From Bradyrhizobium sp. CCGE-LA001 (GTDB lineage Bacteria > Pseudomonadota > Alphaproteobacteria > Rhizobiales > Xanthobacteraceae), in assembly GCF_000296215.2 (NCBI RefSeq), contig NZ_CP013949.1:4581501-4645500 (forward strand): DNA of 64,000 bases. Direction: 5' to 3'. Shown here in pieces: positions 17,393 through 24,883 of this stretch; positions within the stretch are counted from its first letter, which is position 1, and the number at the start of each line of letters is the position of its first letter. The translations under genes and the position numbers were made by a program. The notes under the pieces were generated by a model. The model saw only the letters and a list, made by a program, of their open reading frames with translations, was not told the origin of the DNA and did no database searches.

Positions 17393-18015
17393 ATGGCGCG
17401 CAAACCGCCGACAAATCCGCGGAAAAATGCCTCGCAAGCACGATCGCGCGCCACCGTCGACGCGTTGGTCGAGCCACCGCTCGCATTCTGGTCCGCGAAG
17501 GTTTCGAGAAAGCCAGCACCAACCGCATCGCCGAGATCGCCGGCGTCAGCGTCGGCTCGCTCTACCAATATTTTCCCAGCAAGGAAGCCCTCGTCGCCGC
17601 CGTGATCGAGCGGCACAACGACGAGATCATGACGATCGTCCGCGCCGCCTTCGCAGAGGTCGCGGACATGCCGATCGAGAAAGCCGTGCGTCGCCTCGTC
17701 ACGGTCGCGATCGAAGCTCACCACATCGACCCCGATCTGCACCGCATCCTCGCCGAGCAGATCCCGCGCATCGGTCAGCTCAAAGACGTCGAAGCTTCAA
17801 ACCGCGAAGTCCACGCCCTCGTGCGCGCCTATCTCGAACGTCACCGCAAGCAGATGCGCAGGATCGACCCCGACCTCGCCGCCTTCGTCTGCGTCAGCGC
17901 GATCGAGGCCGTCGCGCACAACACCGTACTGAGCGGGGCGGAGATGCTGTCGGAGAAGATGGTGCGGACGTTGGTGGACGAGACCACGCGGATGGTGGTG
18001 AGGTACTTGAGGTAG
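17393..18015 (+). pseudogene. TetR-family regulator with a one-base frameshift
   Basis: The start MARKPPTNPRKNASQARSRATVDALVE (ATG 17393, GGAGCG upstream) is in one frame; the rest, ATARILVREGFEKASTNRIAEIAGVSVGSLYQYFPSKEALVAAVIERH (split: ATARILVREGFEKAS and VSVGSLYQYFPSKEA), is in another. At about 17471-17474 the sequence GTCGAGCCACC lacks one G relative to the expected GTCGAGGCCACC, which would restore a 207-residue TetR. The helix-turn-helix is intact after the shift. Either a true inactivating deletion or a sequencing error. As the sequence stands, a product could start only at an alternative site such as an ATG at 17344, which would give a different N-terminus. The divergent esterase at 16302-17267 would be its likely target. 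Confidence 0.8.
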
Positions 18016-18046
18016 GCCGGCGCCAGGCCAAGGCGCCTGCATTTAA

Positions 18047-18082
18047 CTATTTAATTATTTAATTTTTGGCATAATTAAATAG
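18047..18082. repeat. AT-rich 12-bp perfect inverted repeat
   Basis: CTATTTAATTAT and ATAATTAAATAG are exact complements separated by 12 bp, 32 bp after the TetR stop codon. The block is almost pure A/T in a GC-rich genome. A GGCGCC...GGCGCC pair precedes it (about 18020-18037) and may form a terminator. Confidence 0.8.
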
Positions 18083-18180
18083 CGTATCATTTGAGATAAG
18101 TGAAAGCGGGACGCTCTTTCTCGCGAGGTCGGTATGCAATCACCGTTTTGAGCGTGCTAGGGAACACCGCCTCATGAGCC

Positions 18181-18228
18181 TGCATTGTCGGCGTGATCTT
18201 CAATTTTGTTCATGAGGTCGACAATGCA
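18181..18228. promoter_or_regulatory. Inverted repeat spanning the rlpA start codon
   Basis: TGCATTGTCG (18181-18190) and CGACAATGCA (18219-18228) are perfect 10-bp complements with a 28-nt loop. The right arm contains the ATG of rlpA and the loop contains its GAGG, so folding would affect initiation. Confidence 0.65.
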
Positions 18229-18730
18229 TCTTCTCGTCAGAATGGTAGCGATTGCGACAGTACCTGCTTGGATCGGATTGAACGCGGACTCTGCTGCAGC
18301 ACAAGATTTTCTTGACCGATGGTCCATCATTCCGAAAGCTGACGCAGCGCCGGCGCCTGAGAGGCTCGAACAGACCAAGAAGGATCAACCGGAGACTCTA
18401 CCTCCAAGCAAACAAGAACCATCGGCTGATGGCTCGGGCATGCGATCCTTCAATCGAGTCTTTTCGGGGAAGGCCTCCTATTATTCGTATTCCAAAGGCA
18501 AGACGGCGAGCGGTTCGTCGTTCAATCGCAATCACCTGACAGCAGCGCATCGCAGCCTGCCGTTCGGCACCAAAGTCCGCGTGACCCATGGCGGAAACAG
18601 CGTCATCGTCACGATCAATGACCGAGGCCCGTTCATTCGTGGTCGCGTCCTCGATCTCTCGCTCGCTGCCGCGCGCAGCTTGGGGATCACGGATCGCGGC
18701 GTAGCTCACGTCCATGCCGAAGTGTTGTAG
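18224..18730 (+). CDS. RlpA-like septal ring lytic transglycosylase family protein
   Basis: A 168-residue exported protein. The signal peptide MHLLVRMVAIATVPAWIGLNADSAAA is followed by a low-complexity linker (about 30-75) and a double-psi beta-barrel: FSGKASYYSYSKGKTASGSSFNRNHLTAAHRSLPFGTKVRV (split: GKASYYSYSKGKTASG and TAAHRSLPFGTKVRV), then VIVTINDRGPFIRGRVLDLSLAAARSLG, containing the conserved Asp of NDRGPF. There is no lipobox and no SPOR domain, unlike the E. coli protein. It probably cuts denuded glycan strands in the periplasm. The ATG at 18224 is chosen because AGG lies 6 nt upstream; an ATG at 18212 is in frame. Confidence 0.85.
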   Translation: MHLLVRMVAIATVPAWIGLNADSAAAQDFLDRWSIIPKADAAPAPERLEQTKKDQPETLPPSKQEPSADGSGMRSFNRVFSGKASYYSYSKGKTASGSSFNRNHLTAAHRSLPFGTKVRVTHGGNSVIVTINDRGPFIRGRVLDLSLAAARSLGITDRGVAHVHAEVL

Positions 18731-18793
18731 CGGATGACTTTTGGAGCGCCGAGACACTGATAGCCGACACTATTGTGGATATGGCCCTCAAGG

Positions 18794-18842
18794 CTCACCG
18801 CCTTCATCTGCGTCAACGCGATGAAGGCGGTCGCGCACAACA
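18794..18842 (+). pseudogene. Relic fragment of a TetR-family gene
   Basis: These 49 bases match 17875-17923 inside the TetR gene at 43 of 49 positions by eye and read LTAFICVNAMKAVAHN, compared with LAAFVCVSAIEAVAHN there. Flanking sequence does not align. It is a decayed piece of a duplicated or related regulator. Confidence 0.75.
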
Positions 18843-18941
18843 ATCCTTAGCGTGCCTTTATGGAAACCGGCTGTCGCATGACGAGTAGTCCATCGTCGAT
18901 GCTCCGCTGTGCCGGTCGTTTCGGCCGGCCAGAAGCAGACG

Positions 18942-19433
18942 TCAGGCTTCCTTCTTCTTCACGCTGATATTGCCGTCGCCTTCAATATACGCCTCCACCA
19001 CGTCCGAGGGGCTCGCTATGCCCTCTTCGCGAAGCTTGCTCATCAACTCATCCATCGTCACCAGCTCCTGCCGCATGTGGCGTCGAAGGACCTGCCCGTT
19101 CTTGATGAGAAGGAGCGGCGCGGGCCGAGCAAGCCGCTCCACGAAAGGCACGTGATACCCGACCCAATCGATGGCAAGATTCCAGAAGATGATCGTGGCA
19201 ACGAGCACGATACCTTCCGTGATCGAGCGGTATTCACCCGCCATGCCATTTTGAGCCGCGTCCGCCAGAAGGACGACGAGAAGCAAATCGGGAATGCTGA
19301 GACCGCCGGTCTGCCGCTTCAGAATGAAGCGCATCAGCGTGAAGATGCCGAGATACATGATGGTGCCCCGGACGATCATTTCCATGACGGAATGCGTCGG
19401 GACGAAGATCTCGTTCCACGGTATCTGAAACAT
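18942..19433 (-). CDS. DUF421 (YetF-like) membrane protein
   Basis: A 163-residue protein with three N-terminal membrane segments (VMEMIVRGTIMYLGIFTLMRFIL, IPDLLLVVLLADAAQNGM, ITEGIVLVATIIFWNLAIDW) followed by a cytoplasmic DUF421 domain: LLIKNGQVLRRHMRQELVTMDELMSKLREEGI and VVEAYIEGDGNISVKKKE. It matches the YetF/YcaP family, whose function is not established beyond a link to envelope or spore germination in Bacillus. Start ATG 19433 has GCGAGGG 4 nt upstream; the frame has a further ATG at 19448. It is a single gene, ending about 210 bp from rlpA, which is convergent. Confidence 0.85.
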   Translation of the reverse strand: MFQIPWNEIFVPTHSVMEMIVRGTIMYLGIFTLMRFILKRQTGGLSIPDLLLVVLLADAAQNGMAGEYRSITEGIVLVATIIFWNLAIDWVGYHVPFVERLARPAPLLLIKNGQVLRRHMRQELVTMDELMSKLREEGIASPSDVVEAYIEGDGNISVKKKEA

Positions 19434-19557
19434 GTTGCCCTCGCACAAGATGAAAGCGTCCTGCTATCACGCCATCAGCATCACTGAGAACGCGACAGGA
19501 AGACGTCTTCGCATCGAAGCTCAGGCGAAGTGCGGAGCTGGAACTGAAAACGAGAAA

Positions 19558-19588
19558 AGGCTCGCCACTCCGGGTGAGTGGCGAGCCT
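19558..19588 (-). terminator. Factor-independent terminator of the Gly/Ala-rich gene
   Basis: AGGCTCGCCACT and AGTGGCGAGCCT form a perfect 12-bp stem with a 7-nt loop; on the minus strand it is followed by TTTTC. It is 7 bp past the stop of the gene at 19596. Confidence 0.88.
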
Positions 19589-19595
19589 CCGGGAG

Positions 19596-19898
19596 TTAGC
19601 GTCCCTTCGATTTCGGATCGTTCATCGTTGCACCAGGATTGGCTGAACTCGGGCTGCTCGAGGCTCCCTGACCAGTCGTGGCCGCGGGTGAGTCACCGCC
19701 ACCTCCGGTTCCTCCAGCGCCGCCTGCGGAGCCGCTGCCGGAGCCTCCACCGGCTCCAGCGCCTGCTCCTGCTCCTGCCCCTGCACCACCCGCTCCTCCG
19801 GCGCCTCCGCCGCCAGCTCCGCCAGCGCCTTGTGCCGTCGCCGCGGCGATCGAACCGAGAATGAATGCTGCTGCCAGCGTAATTTTCGCAACTCTCAT
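19596..19898 (-). CDS. Small secreted Gly/Ala-rich protein
   Basis: A 100-residue protein with a clear signal peptide (MRVAKITLAAAFILGSIAAATA) and a mature part that is almost entirely Gly/Ala/Ser repeats (GAGGAGGGGAGGAGG, GAGAGAGAGAGG), ending NPGATMNDPKSKGR. Start ATG 19898 has GGAGGAAA 4 nt upstream, the best ribosome site in this area, and the gene has its own strong terminator, so it is likely well expressed. Low complexity means that no family can be assigned; a periplasmic or surface structural role is a guess. It runs in the same direction as the DUF421 gene 160 bp downstream. Confidence 0.7.
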   Translation of the reverse strand: MRVAKITLAAAFILGSIAAATAQGAGGAGGGGAGGAGGAGAGAGAGAGAGGGSGSGSAGGAGGTGGGGDSPAATTGQGASSSPSSANPGATMNDPKSKGR

Positions 19899-20102
19899 AG
19901 TGTTTCCTCCGTTAAGGATGCTTGCCAACGGAGGTCTTCGCACCTCGTTCCTAAGTCAGGTGCGACCGATTGCAGCCGCGGCGGCATGCGGCGATCCCGC
20001 GCGACCGCCGGGCCGGAACCTTCGAAACAGAACGATCTGTCACATGCGCAGCGGCTTTCCGGAGAAAACAACAGCATAGCGCGATGACGATCCATCCAAA
20101 TC

Positions 20103-20471
20103 TCAGCGGTGCCCGCGCTCCTTGAGTTCGCAGATCTGCCGTCCAATTTCGATCGCCCTCTCCCGCGCCCAGAGTTGATCGTACGCCGCGGCCTCGTGCC
20201 TGACGAGATCCTCCGTCGTCGCTCCCTGGACGATCTGCTCCCTGTTCTTCTGGCTGCAGACATGAGCAACGAGCCCGGCGGTCTTCTGCTGCTCGTCTGG
20301 AGTTTGACTGGACAACTGCGCCAGGCTCTCTCGCCACAGACAATCCTCGCGCGCGATCTCGTCGCGAATGATCTGCATGAGGCGATCAGCTTCTCGATCT
20401 TTTAGCCCCTCACCAGCCAACGCAGACGACGCGATCAGCACGAACGTGCAGAGCAGAGCGATCCGATCCAT
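20103..20471 (-). CDS. Small secreted hypothetical protein
   Basis: 122 residues: signal peptide MDRIALLCTFVLIASSALAG, then an all-helical, charged mature region (DREADRLMQIIRDEIARED, DLVRHEAAAYDQLWARERAIE) with three Cys (CLW, VCSQ, ICEL). Not recognised. The helix pattern and Cys suggest a periplasmic protein that may be disulfide-linked. It is preceded by 240 bp that contain a possible conserved intergenic block and the tRNA-Pro gene; no operon partner is visible. Confidence 0.6.
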   Translation of the reverse strand: MDRIALLCTFVLIASSALAGEGLKDREADRLMQIIRDEIAREDCLWRESLAQLSSQTPDEQQKTAGLVAHVCSQKNREQIVQGATTEDLVRHEAAAYDQLWARERAIEIGRQICELKERGHR

Positions 20472-20496
20472 TCCTCATCCCGCAGGCTGGCACGAT

Positions 20497-20602
20497 GACA
20501 CCATAGGCCTGTTTTGCCCGACGGATCAAAGCGCTTCGGAAAAACGACATTCCGTCAATGACATCGCTACTGTGCATGGGGTTGTTTTCGGGCAGTGTGG
20601 TT
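20497..20602. other. Putative conserved intergenic block upstream of the secreted hypothetical gene
   Basis: From the ACACCATAGGCCTGTTTTG region through GCATGGGGTTGTTTTCGGG. The phrasing resembles, from memory, blocks repeated next to tRNA genes in Bradyrhizobium genomes. No second copy exists in this window, so the claim rests on recall. Confidence 0.3.
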
Positions 20603-20711
20603 TGTCGCCCCCGAAACAGCGCTTCACCGCTGATAGCCGCGCGCGTATCCCGGCCGGAGCAGGCTTCCCCGCCCCCGGTCGATCCACCCGACAGATGTTT
20701 TGGAAAAATGG

Positions 20712-20786
20712 TCGGAGCGAGAGGATTTGAACCTCCGACCCCTAGTCTCCCAGACTAGTGCGCTAACCGGGCTGCGCCACGCTCCG
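20712..20786 (-). tRNA. tRNA-Pro (anticodon GGG)
   Basis: On the minus strand the cloverleaf is complete: acceptor CGGAGCG/CGCTCCG with discriminator A, D arm GCGCAGCCCGGTTAGCGC, anticodon arm CTAGT-CTGGGAG-ACTAG (anticodon GGG), T arm GGAGG-TTCAAAT-CCTCT. CCA is not encoded. No integrase or duplicated 3' end is present next to it, so it is not an occupied integration site. Confidence 0.95.
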
Positions 20787-20899
20787 AATGCCGTTCCATT
20801 AGCTAGGATCGCCGCGATGCGCAAGGCGAGGCCGCAGCATTTTGGTGTATCCGCCCAAAGCGGGCCGGAACTGCCCGCCAAGCCGGCGGAAAGCCGCCC

Positions 20900-21478
20900 C
20901 TACCCGTCCTTCAGCGCCTGCTCCAGCATCTCCCGGCAGGCCACGAGGTCGGCGAGCGCCCGTCCCAGCCGCTCCCGGTCAAGTGCGCTGGGGCCGGCGG
21001 GTGCAGCGGGGGCGCTGCCCTTGCGGAAGGTGGTGAGGATCTCCTCGTCGTCGATCTCGGCGAAGCGGAAGTCGATGCCTTCCTCCTCGTCGCCCTGATA
21101 ATCGTCATCGTCGGTGTCGGTGACGCCCTTGATGGGCGCCTCGTCCTCGGGCTCCATCAGGCTCGCGCCGATGGCGTCCTCGATGGCGCCGAAGGAGACC
21201 GCGGCCGCGCTGTCGGCGAGGCCCTGCACCGATTTGACGCCGTGCTCTTTCAGGATCCGCTGCACGCCGCGGATGGTATAGCCCTCGCCGTACAGGAGGC
21301 GGCGGATGCCCTTGAGCAGGTCGACGTCGTCGGGGCGATAGTAGCGGCGGCCGCCGCTGCGCTTCATCGGCTTGATCTGGGCGAAGCGGGTCTCCCAGAA
21401 CCGCAGCACGTGCTGCGGAATGTCGAGCTCCTGCGCTACTTCGCTGATGGTTCGGAACGCATCCGGCGCCTTGTCCAA
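20900..21478 (-). CDS. MerR-family transcriptional regulator
   Basis: A 192-residue protein with a MerR winged helix at the N-terminus: TISEVAQELDIPQHVLRFWETRF, MKRSGGRRYYRPDDVDLLKGIRRLLYGEGYTIRGVQRIL (split at DDVDLL). The effector half lacks the Cys set of metal-sensing MerR proteins and is acidic (EEGIDFRFAEIDDEEILTTF). This conserved rhizobial MerR lies directly downstream of ihfA (24 bp), the usual alphaproteobacterial arrangement. Co-transcribed with ihfA and probably fabH-plsX. The target is unknown; autoregulation is likely. Confidence 0.87.
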   Translation of the reverse strand: MDKAPDAFRTISEVAQELDIPQHVLRFWETRFAQIKPMKRSGGRRYYRPDDVDLLKGIRRLLYGEGYTIRGVQRILKEHGVKSVQGLADSAAAVSFGAIEDAIGASLMEPEDEAPIKGVTDTDDDDYQGDEEEGIDFRFAEIDDEEILTTFRKGSAPAAPAGPSALDRERLGRALADLVACREMLEQALKDG

Positions 21479-21502
21479 ATGCCAGTCCTTTCCGAAAGGC
21501 GG

Positions 21503-21844
21503 TTACGCCTCGGGTTGAGCCTTGGTGGCATCGCCATTGGTGCGGTGCTGGGTGTTGATCCGCTGCTTCAGGATCGCCGACGGCTTGAACACCATGACGC
21601 GCCGCGGCGAGATCGGCACCTCGGTGCCGGTCTTCGGGTTGCGGCCGATGCGCTGGCCCTTCTTGCGCACCATGAAGGAGCCGAACGAGGACAATTTCAC
21701 CGTCTCGCCCTTCTCAAGGCAGTCGGTGATCTCCTTCAGCACGAGTTCCACGAAGGCGGACGATTCTGTGCGCGACAGGCCCACCTTCTGGTAGACGGCT
21801 TCGCAGAGATCAACACGCGTTACGGTTTTGCTTTGATCGGTCAT
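21503..21844 (-). CDS. ihfA: Integration host factor subunit alpha
   Basis: A 113-residue DNA-bending protein, partner of IHF beta. It has the HU/IHF fold: TRVDLCEAVYQKVGLSRTESSAFVELVLKEI at the N-terminus, KLSSFGSFMVRKKGQRIGRNPKTGTEVPISPRRVMVFKPS with the beta-ribbon arm and the RNPKTG signature, and a variable acidic tail. Start: ATG 21844 (MTDQSKT); upstream ATGs in frame would give a longer, non-conserved extension. It acts in the nucleoid and at sigma-54 promoters, and in recombination and replication. Next downstream is merR after 24 bp; fabH lies upstream on the same strand after a 132-bp gap. Confidence 0.95.
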   Translation of the reverse strand: MTDQSKTVTRVDLCEAVYQKVGLSRTESSAFVELVLKEITDCLEKGETVKLSSFGSFMVRKKGQRIGRNPKTGTEVPISPRRVMVFKPSAILKQRINTQHRTNGDATKAQPEA

Positions 21845-21976
21845 CGCCCTGCCCCACATCACGGCGAACAATTGTTGTCTGAAATTAGGAGGTTACGATA
21901 CGGCGGTCAACAGCGCTCATCAATACAGACGTATCGATAATCGGCGCTGATTCGGCCAAAATTTTATGGACTGTTG

Positions 21977-22957
21977 CTACCAGCGCACGAGCGCGGAGCC
22001 CCAGGTGAAGCCGCCACCCATGGCTTCCAGCAGCACCAGGTCGCCTTTCTTGATGCGGCCGTCCTTGCGCGCCACCGAGAGCGCCAAGGGGATCGAGGCC
22101 GCCGAGGTGTTGCCGTGCCGGTCCACCGTCAGCACCACCTTCTCGGGCGCGATGTGCAGCTTGTGGGCGGAGGCGTCGATGATTCGCTTGTTGGCCTGGT
22201 GCGGCACGAACCAGTCGATGCTGTCGGCATTCAGCCCCGTCGCCTGGAAGGCATCGACGATCACGTCGGTGATCATGCCGACGGCGTGCTTGAAGACCTC
22301 GCGGCCCTCCATGCGCAGATGACCGACGGTCTGGGTCGAGGACGGCCCGCCGTCGACGAACAGCTTGGCCTTGTGGCGGCCGTCGGAGCGCAAATGTGTT
22401 GTGACGATGCCGCGGTCGGTCGCCGCATTGCCCGGCTGCTCCTGCGCCTCCAGCACCACCGCGCCGGCGCCGTCGCCGAACAGCACGCAGGTGCCGCGGT
22501 CGTTCCAGTCGAGGATGCGCGAGAAGGTCTCGGCACCGATCACCAGCGCGCGCTTGTAGGCGCCGGTGCGCAGGAAATTGTCGGCGGTGGCGAGCGCGAA
22601 CACGAAGCCCGAGCACACTGCCTGGAGGTCGAAGGCCGCGCCATGGTTGATGCCGAGCCCGTGCTGCACGGCGACGGCGGTCGCTGGGAACGTGTTGTCC
22701 GGGGTCGAGGTCGCCAGCACGATCAGCTCGATCGATTGCGCATCCACGCCGGCGTCAGTCAGCGCGGCCTGCGCCGCCTTGATCGCGAGATGCGAGGTGA
22801 ACTCGCCTTCGGCGGCGACATGCCGCTCGCGGATGCCGGTGCGCTGCACGATCCACTCGTCGGAGGTGTCGATCCGCGCCGCCAATTGGGCGTTGGTCAC
22901 CACCTGCTCCGGCAGATAAGAGCCGCAGCCGAGTACGACCGAACGAATTTTCGTCAC
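21977..22957 (-). CDS. fabH: 3-oxoacyl-ACP synthase III (KAS III)
   Basis: A 326-residue enzyme starting fatty acid synthesis by condensing acetyl-CoA with malonyl-ACP. Thiolase fold with active-site Cys in QAVCSGFVFALA (about residue 113), His in WFVPHQANKRI (about 254) and Asn in HGNTSAASIPLAL (about 284). Length and motifs are canonical. Start ATG 22957 overlaps the plsX stop by 4 bp (ATGA), so the two are translationally coupled: PlsX makes acyl-phosphate and FabH primes new chains. The order plsX-fabH-ihfA-merR is typical of Rhizobiales. Confidence 0.95.
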   Translation of the reverse strand: MTKIRSVVLGCGSYLPEQVVTNAQLAARIDTSDEWIVQRTGIRERHVAAEGEFTSHLAIKAAQAALTDAGVDAQSIELIVLATSTPDNTFPATAVAVQHGLGINHGAAFDLQAVCSGFVFALATADNFLRTGAYKRALVIGAETFSRILDWNDRGTCVLFGDGAGAVVLEAQEQPGNAATDRGIVTTHLRSDGRHKAKLFVDGGPSSTQTVGHLRMEGREVFKHAVGMITDVIVDAFQATGLNADSIDWFVPHQANKRIIDASAHKLHIAPEKVVLTVDRHGNTSAASIPLALSVARKDGRIKKGDLVLLEAMGGGFTWGSALVRW

Positions 22958-24015
22958 GAAACAGCCTCCTGCGCGGCCTGCACCGAACTGAGTGCACCAC
23001 CCTCGCGGTTGAGCATCTGATTGATCTTGTTCAGGAGATCGTAGTGAGCCATCTCATAGCCAACATCGATCGCATAGGCAAAGCCTTCGGCGTTGGTTCC
23101 GCCGTGGCTCTTGACCACCACCCCGTTCAGTCCCAGCAGCACGCCGCCATTGGACTTGTTGGGGTCCATCTTGTCGCGCAGGGCCTGGAAGGCGCTGCGG
23201 GCGAAGAGATAGCCGAGCTTGGACAGCCAGCTCCGCTGCATCTCGTTCCGAAGTAATTCCGCCATCTGCCGTGCGGTTCCTTCGGCAGCCTTCAGCGCGA
23301 TGTTGCCGCTGAAGCCCTCGGTGACGATAACGTCGGCCAGCCCCTTGCCGATACCGTCGCCCTCGACGAAGCCGATATAGTCGAGCTCCGGCAGGTTCCG
23401 CGCACGCAGGATCTCGCTGGCCTCGCGGATCTCCTCATGGCCCTTGATTTCCTCGGCCCCGATGTTGAGGAGCCCGACCGTGGGCCGCGTCTTGTTGAAC
23501 AGCACGCTCGCCTTGGCCGCGCCCATGACCGCCATCGAGACCAGATGGTGGGCATCGCCCCCGAGCGTGGCGCCGAGGTCGAGCACCACGGATTCGCCGC
23601 GCCGGGTCGGCCAGATCGCGGAGATGGCCGGGCGATCGATGCCCGGCAGCGTGCGCAAATGGAAGCGGGCCATCGCCATCAGCGCACCGGTATTGCCGGC
23701 CGAGATCGCGACATCCGCCTCGCCTTTCTTCACCGCATCGATCGCAAGCCACATCGAGGAGGTCTTGCGACCGCGCCGCAGAGCCTGGCTCGGCTTGTCC
23801 TCCATGCTGACGGCGACGTCGGTATGGATGATCCGGGAGACTGCTTTCAGCTTCGGGTGCTTGTCGAGCTCGGGCTCGATCCTGGCGCGGTCGCCGACCA
23901 GCAGGAACTCGCTGTCGCGATGCCGGCCAAGCGAGATGGCCGCGCCGGGGATGACCACGGCGGGACCGACATCGCCCCCCATGGCGTCCAGCGCGATGCG
24001 AACCTTGCTTGGCAT
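22954..24015 (-). CDS. plsX: Phosphate acyltransferase PlsX
   Basis: 353 residues, converting acyl-ACP and phosphate to acyl-phosphate for phospholipid synthesis at the membrane surface. Signature features: RIALDAMGGDVGPAVVIPGA at the start, ISAGNTGALMAMARF (about 104-118), EGDGIGKGLADVIVTEGFSGNIALK (about 214-238) and NGGVLLGLNGVVVKSHGG near the end. Full-length. Overlaps fabH by 4 bp. The 298-bp gap upstream to the DUF177 gene is the likely promoter or read-through region. Confidence 0.96.
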   Translation of the reverse strand: MPSKVRIALDAMGGDVGPAVVIPGAAISLGRHRDSEFLLVGDRARIEPELDKHPKLKAVSRIIHTDVAVSMEDKPSQALRRGRKTSSMWLAIDAVKKGEADVAISAGNTGALMAMARFHLRTLPGIDRPAISAIWPTRRGESVVLDLGATLGGDAHHLVSMAVMGAAKASVLFNKTRPTVGLLNIGAEEIKGHEEIREASEILRARNLPELDYIGFVEGDGIGKGLADVIVTEGFSGNIALKAAEGTARQMAELLRNEMQRSWLSKLGYLFARSAFQALRDKMDPNKSNGGVLLGLNGVVVKSHGGTNAEGFAYAIDVGYEMAHYDLLNKINQMLNREGGALSSVQAAQEAVS

Positions 24016-24313
24016 GAAAGTCCTGGAAACCTGGTCTGGTGCGGTCTTGAATCAGCGGGGCCGCAAAATGGGCTCGCCATGGACATGGCGACCGGCCAAG
24101 CGCCACGCCGCACCCGAACCGGGGCGCGACAATAGCGTTTTGTACCCCCGAAACAACCTCTTGCCCCCAGCCTTTTGCATTCCGAGCGATCCGGGAACGG
24201 ACCGATGAACTGGCGAGAAATACATCGAAATCAATCGGATATAGGCGCCCTTCAAACCATCACGGTAGACAGCTCATGTCCCGCCCCAAGCGACCCGGCC
24301 GGATATGCCCAGC

Positions 24314-24883
24314 CTATTTGCCCTTCTTCCCGTCCTGAAGCGCCTTCAGCGCTGCGAACGGATGGTCCTCCGGATCGGGGGCAGTGACCTCCGCCTCGAA
24401 CACAGCCCCCTCCTTGCGTGGATAGGGATCAATCGCCAGGAACAGCGCATCGGTGGCGAGGCGGCCGAGGTCGATGATGCCGTTGACGATCGCCTCCGGA
24501 GGATCGGCGACCTCCGGCGGCTCTTCGTCGTCCTGCCCCTCCTCGATCAGGTCGGCGAGCCGGCGCGCCTCGGCTTCGGGGGCGAATATCAGGTCCACCT
24601 CCTCCTCGATCTCGCTCTCGATCGGATCGAGCGTCACGACGCAGGTCTGGCCGACACGGCCGCGAACCAATCCCGTGACCTGGACCCGGCCGCCGCTCTT
24701 TGGCACGACATCGAAGCTGGCATGGGCGGACAGGATCTCCCGCAGGCCCGCGAGCTCGGCCATGGCCTGCCGCTCGGCCACTGATGCCTCGAGCTCGCGA
24801 TGCAGGCCGGTCTCGGGGACCTGCGCCACGATGATTGGCGCCCGCCAGGGATCGGGCACTGATCCGGTCGTCGGTCGACTCAT
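24314..24883 (-). CDS. DUF177 (YceD-like) protein
   Basis: A 189-residue acidic protein of the YceD/DUF177 family. In many bacteria yceD precedes rpmF and plsX and is linked to 23S rRNA accumulation. Visible: GRVQVTGLVRGRVGQTCVVTLDPIESEIEEEVDLIFAP (split: GRVQVTGLVRGRVGQTC and VTLDPIESEIEEEVD), the conserved C-V-V-T-L-x-P signature, and a Lys-rich tail FAALKALQDGKKGK. Start ATG 24883 overlaps the upstream chaperone gene by 4 bp. rpmF is not between it and plsX here. The role in ribosome assembly is from family knowledge. Confidence 0.87.
   Translation of the reverse strand: MSRPTTGSVPDPWRAPIIVAQVPETGLHRELEASVAERQAMAELAGLREILSAHASFDVVPKSGGRVQVTGLVRGRVGQTCVVTLDPIESEIEEEVDLIFAPEAEARRLADLIEEGQDDEEPPEVADPPEAIVNGIIDLGRLATDALFLAIDPYPRKEGAVFEAEVTAPDPEDHPFAALKALQDGKKGK

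Noticed and set aside
20712..20786. tRNA-Pro as an attachment site of a mobile element
   Set aside because: No integrase, no duplicate of the tRNA 3' end in the window, and neighbours are core genes.
24016..24313. A possible small gene or rpmF between plsX and the DUF177 gene
   Set aside because: No L32-like Cys/Lys-rich sequence; the ORF at 24052-24255 has no ribosome site and unusual composition. I see nothing else in the gap.
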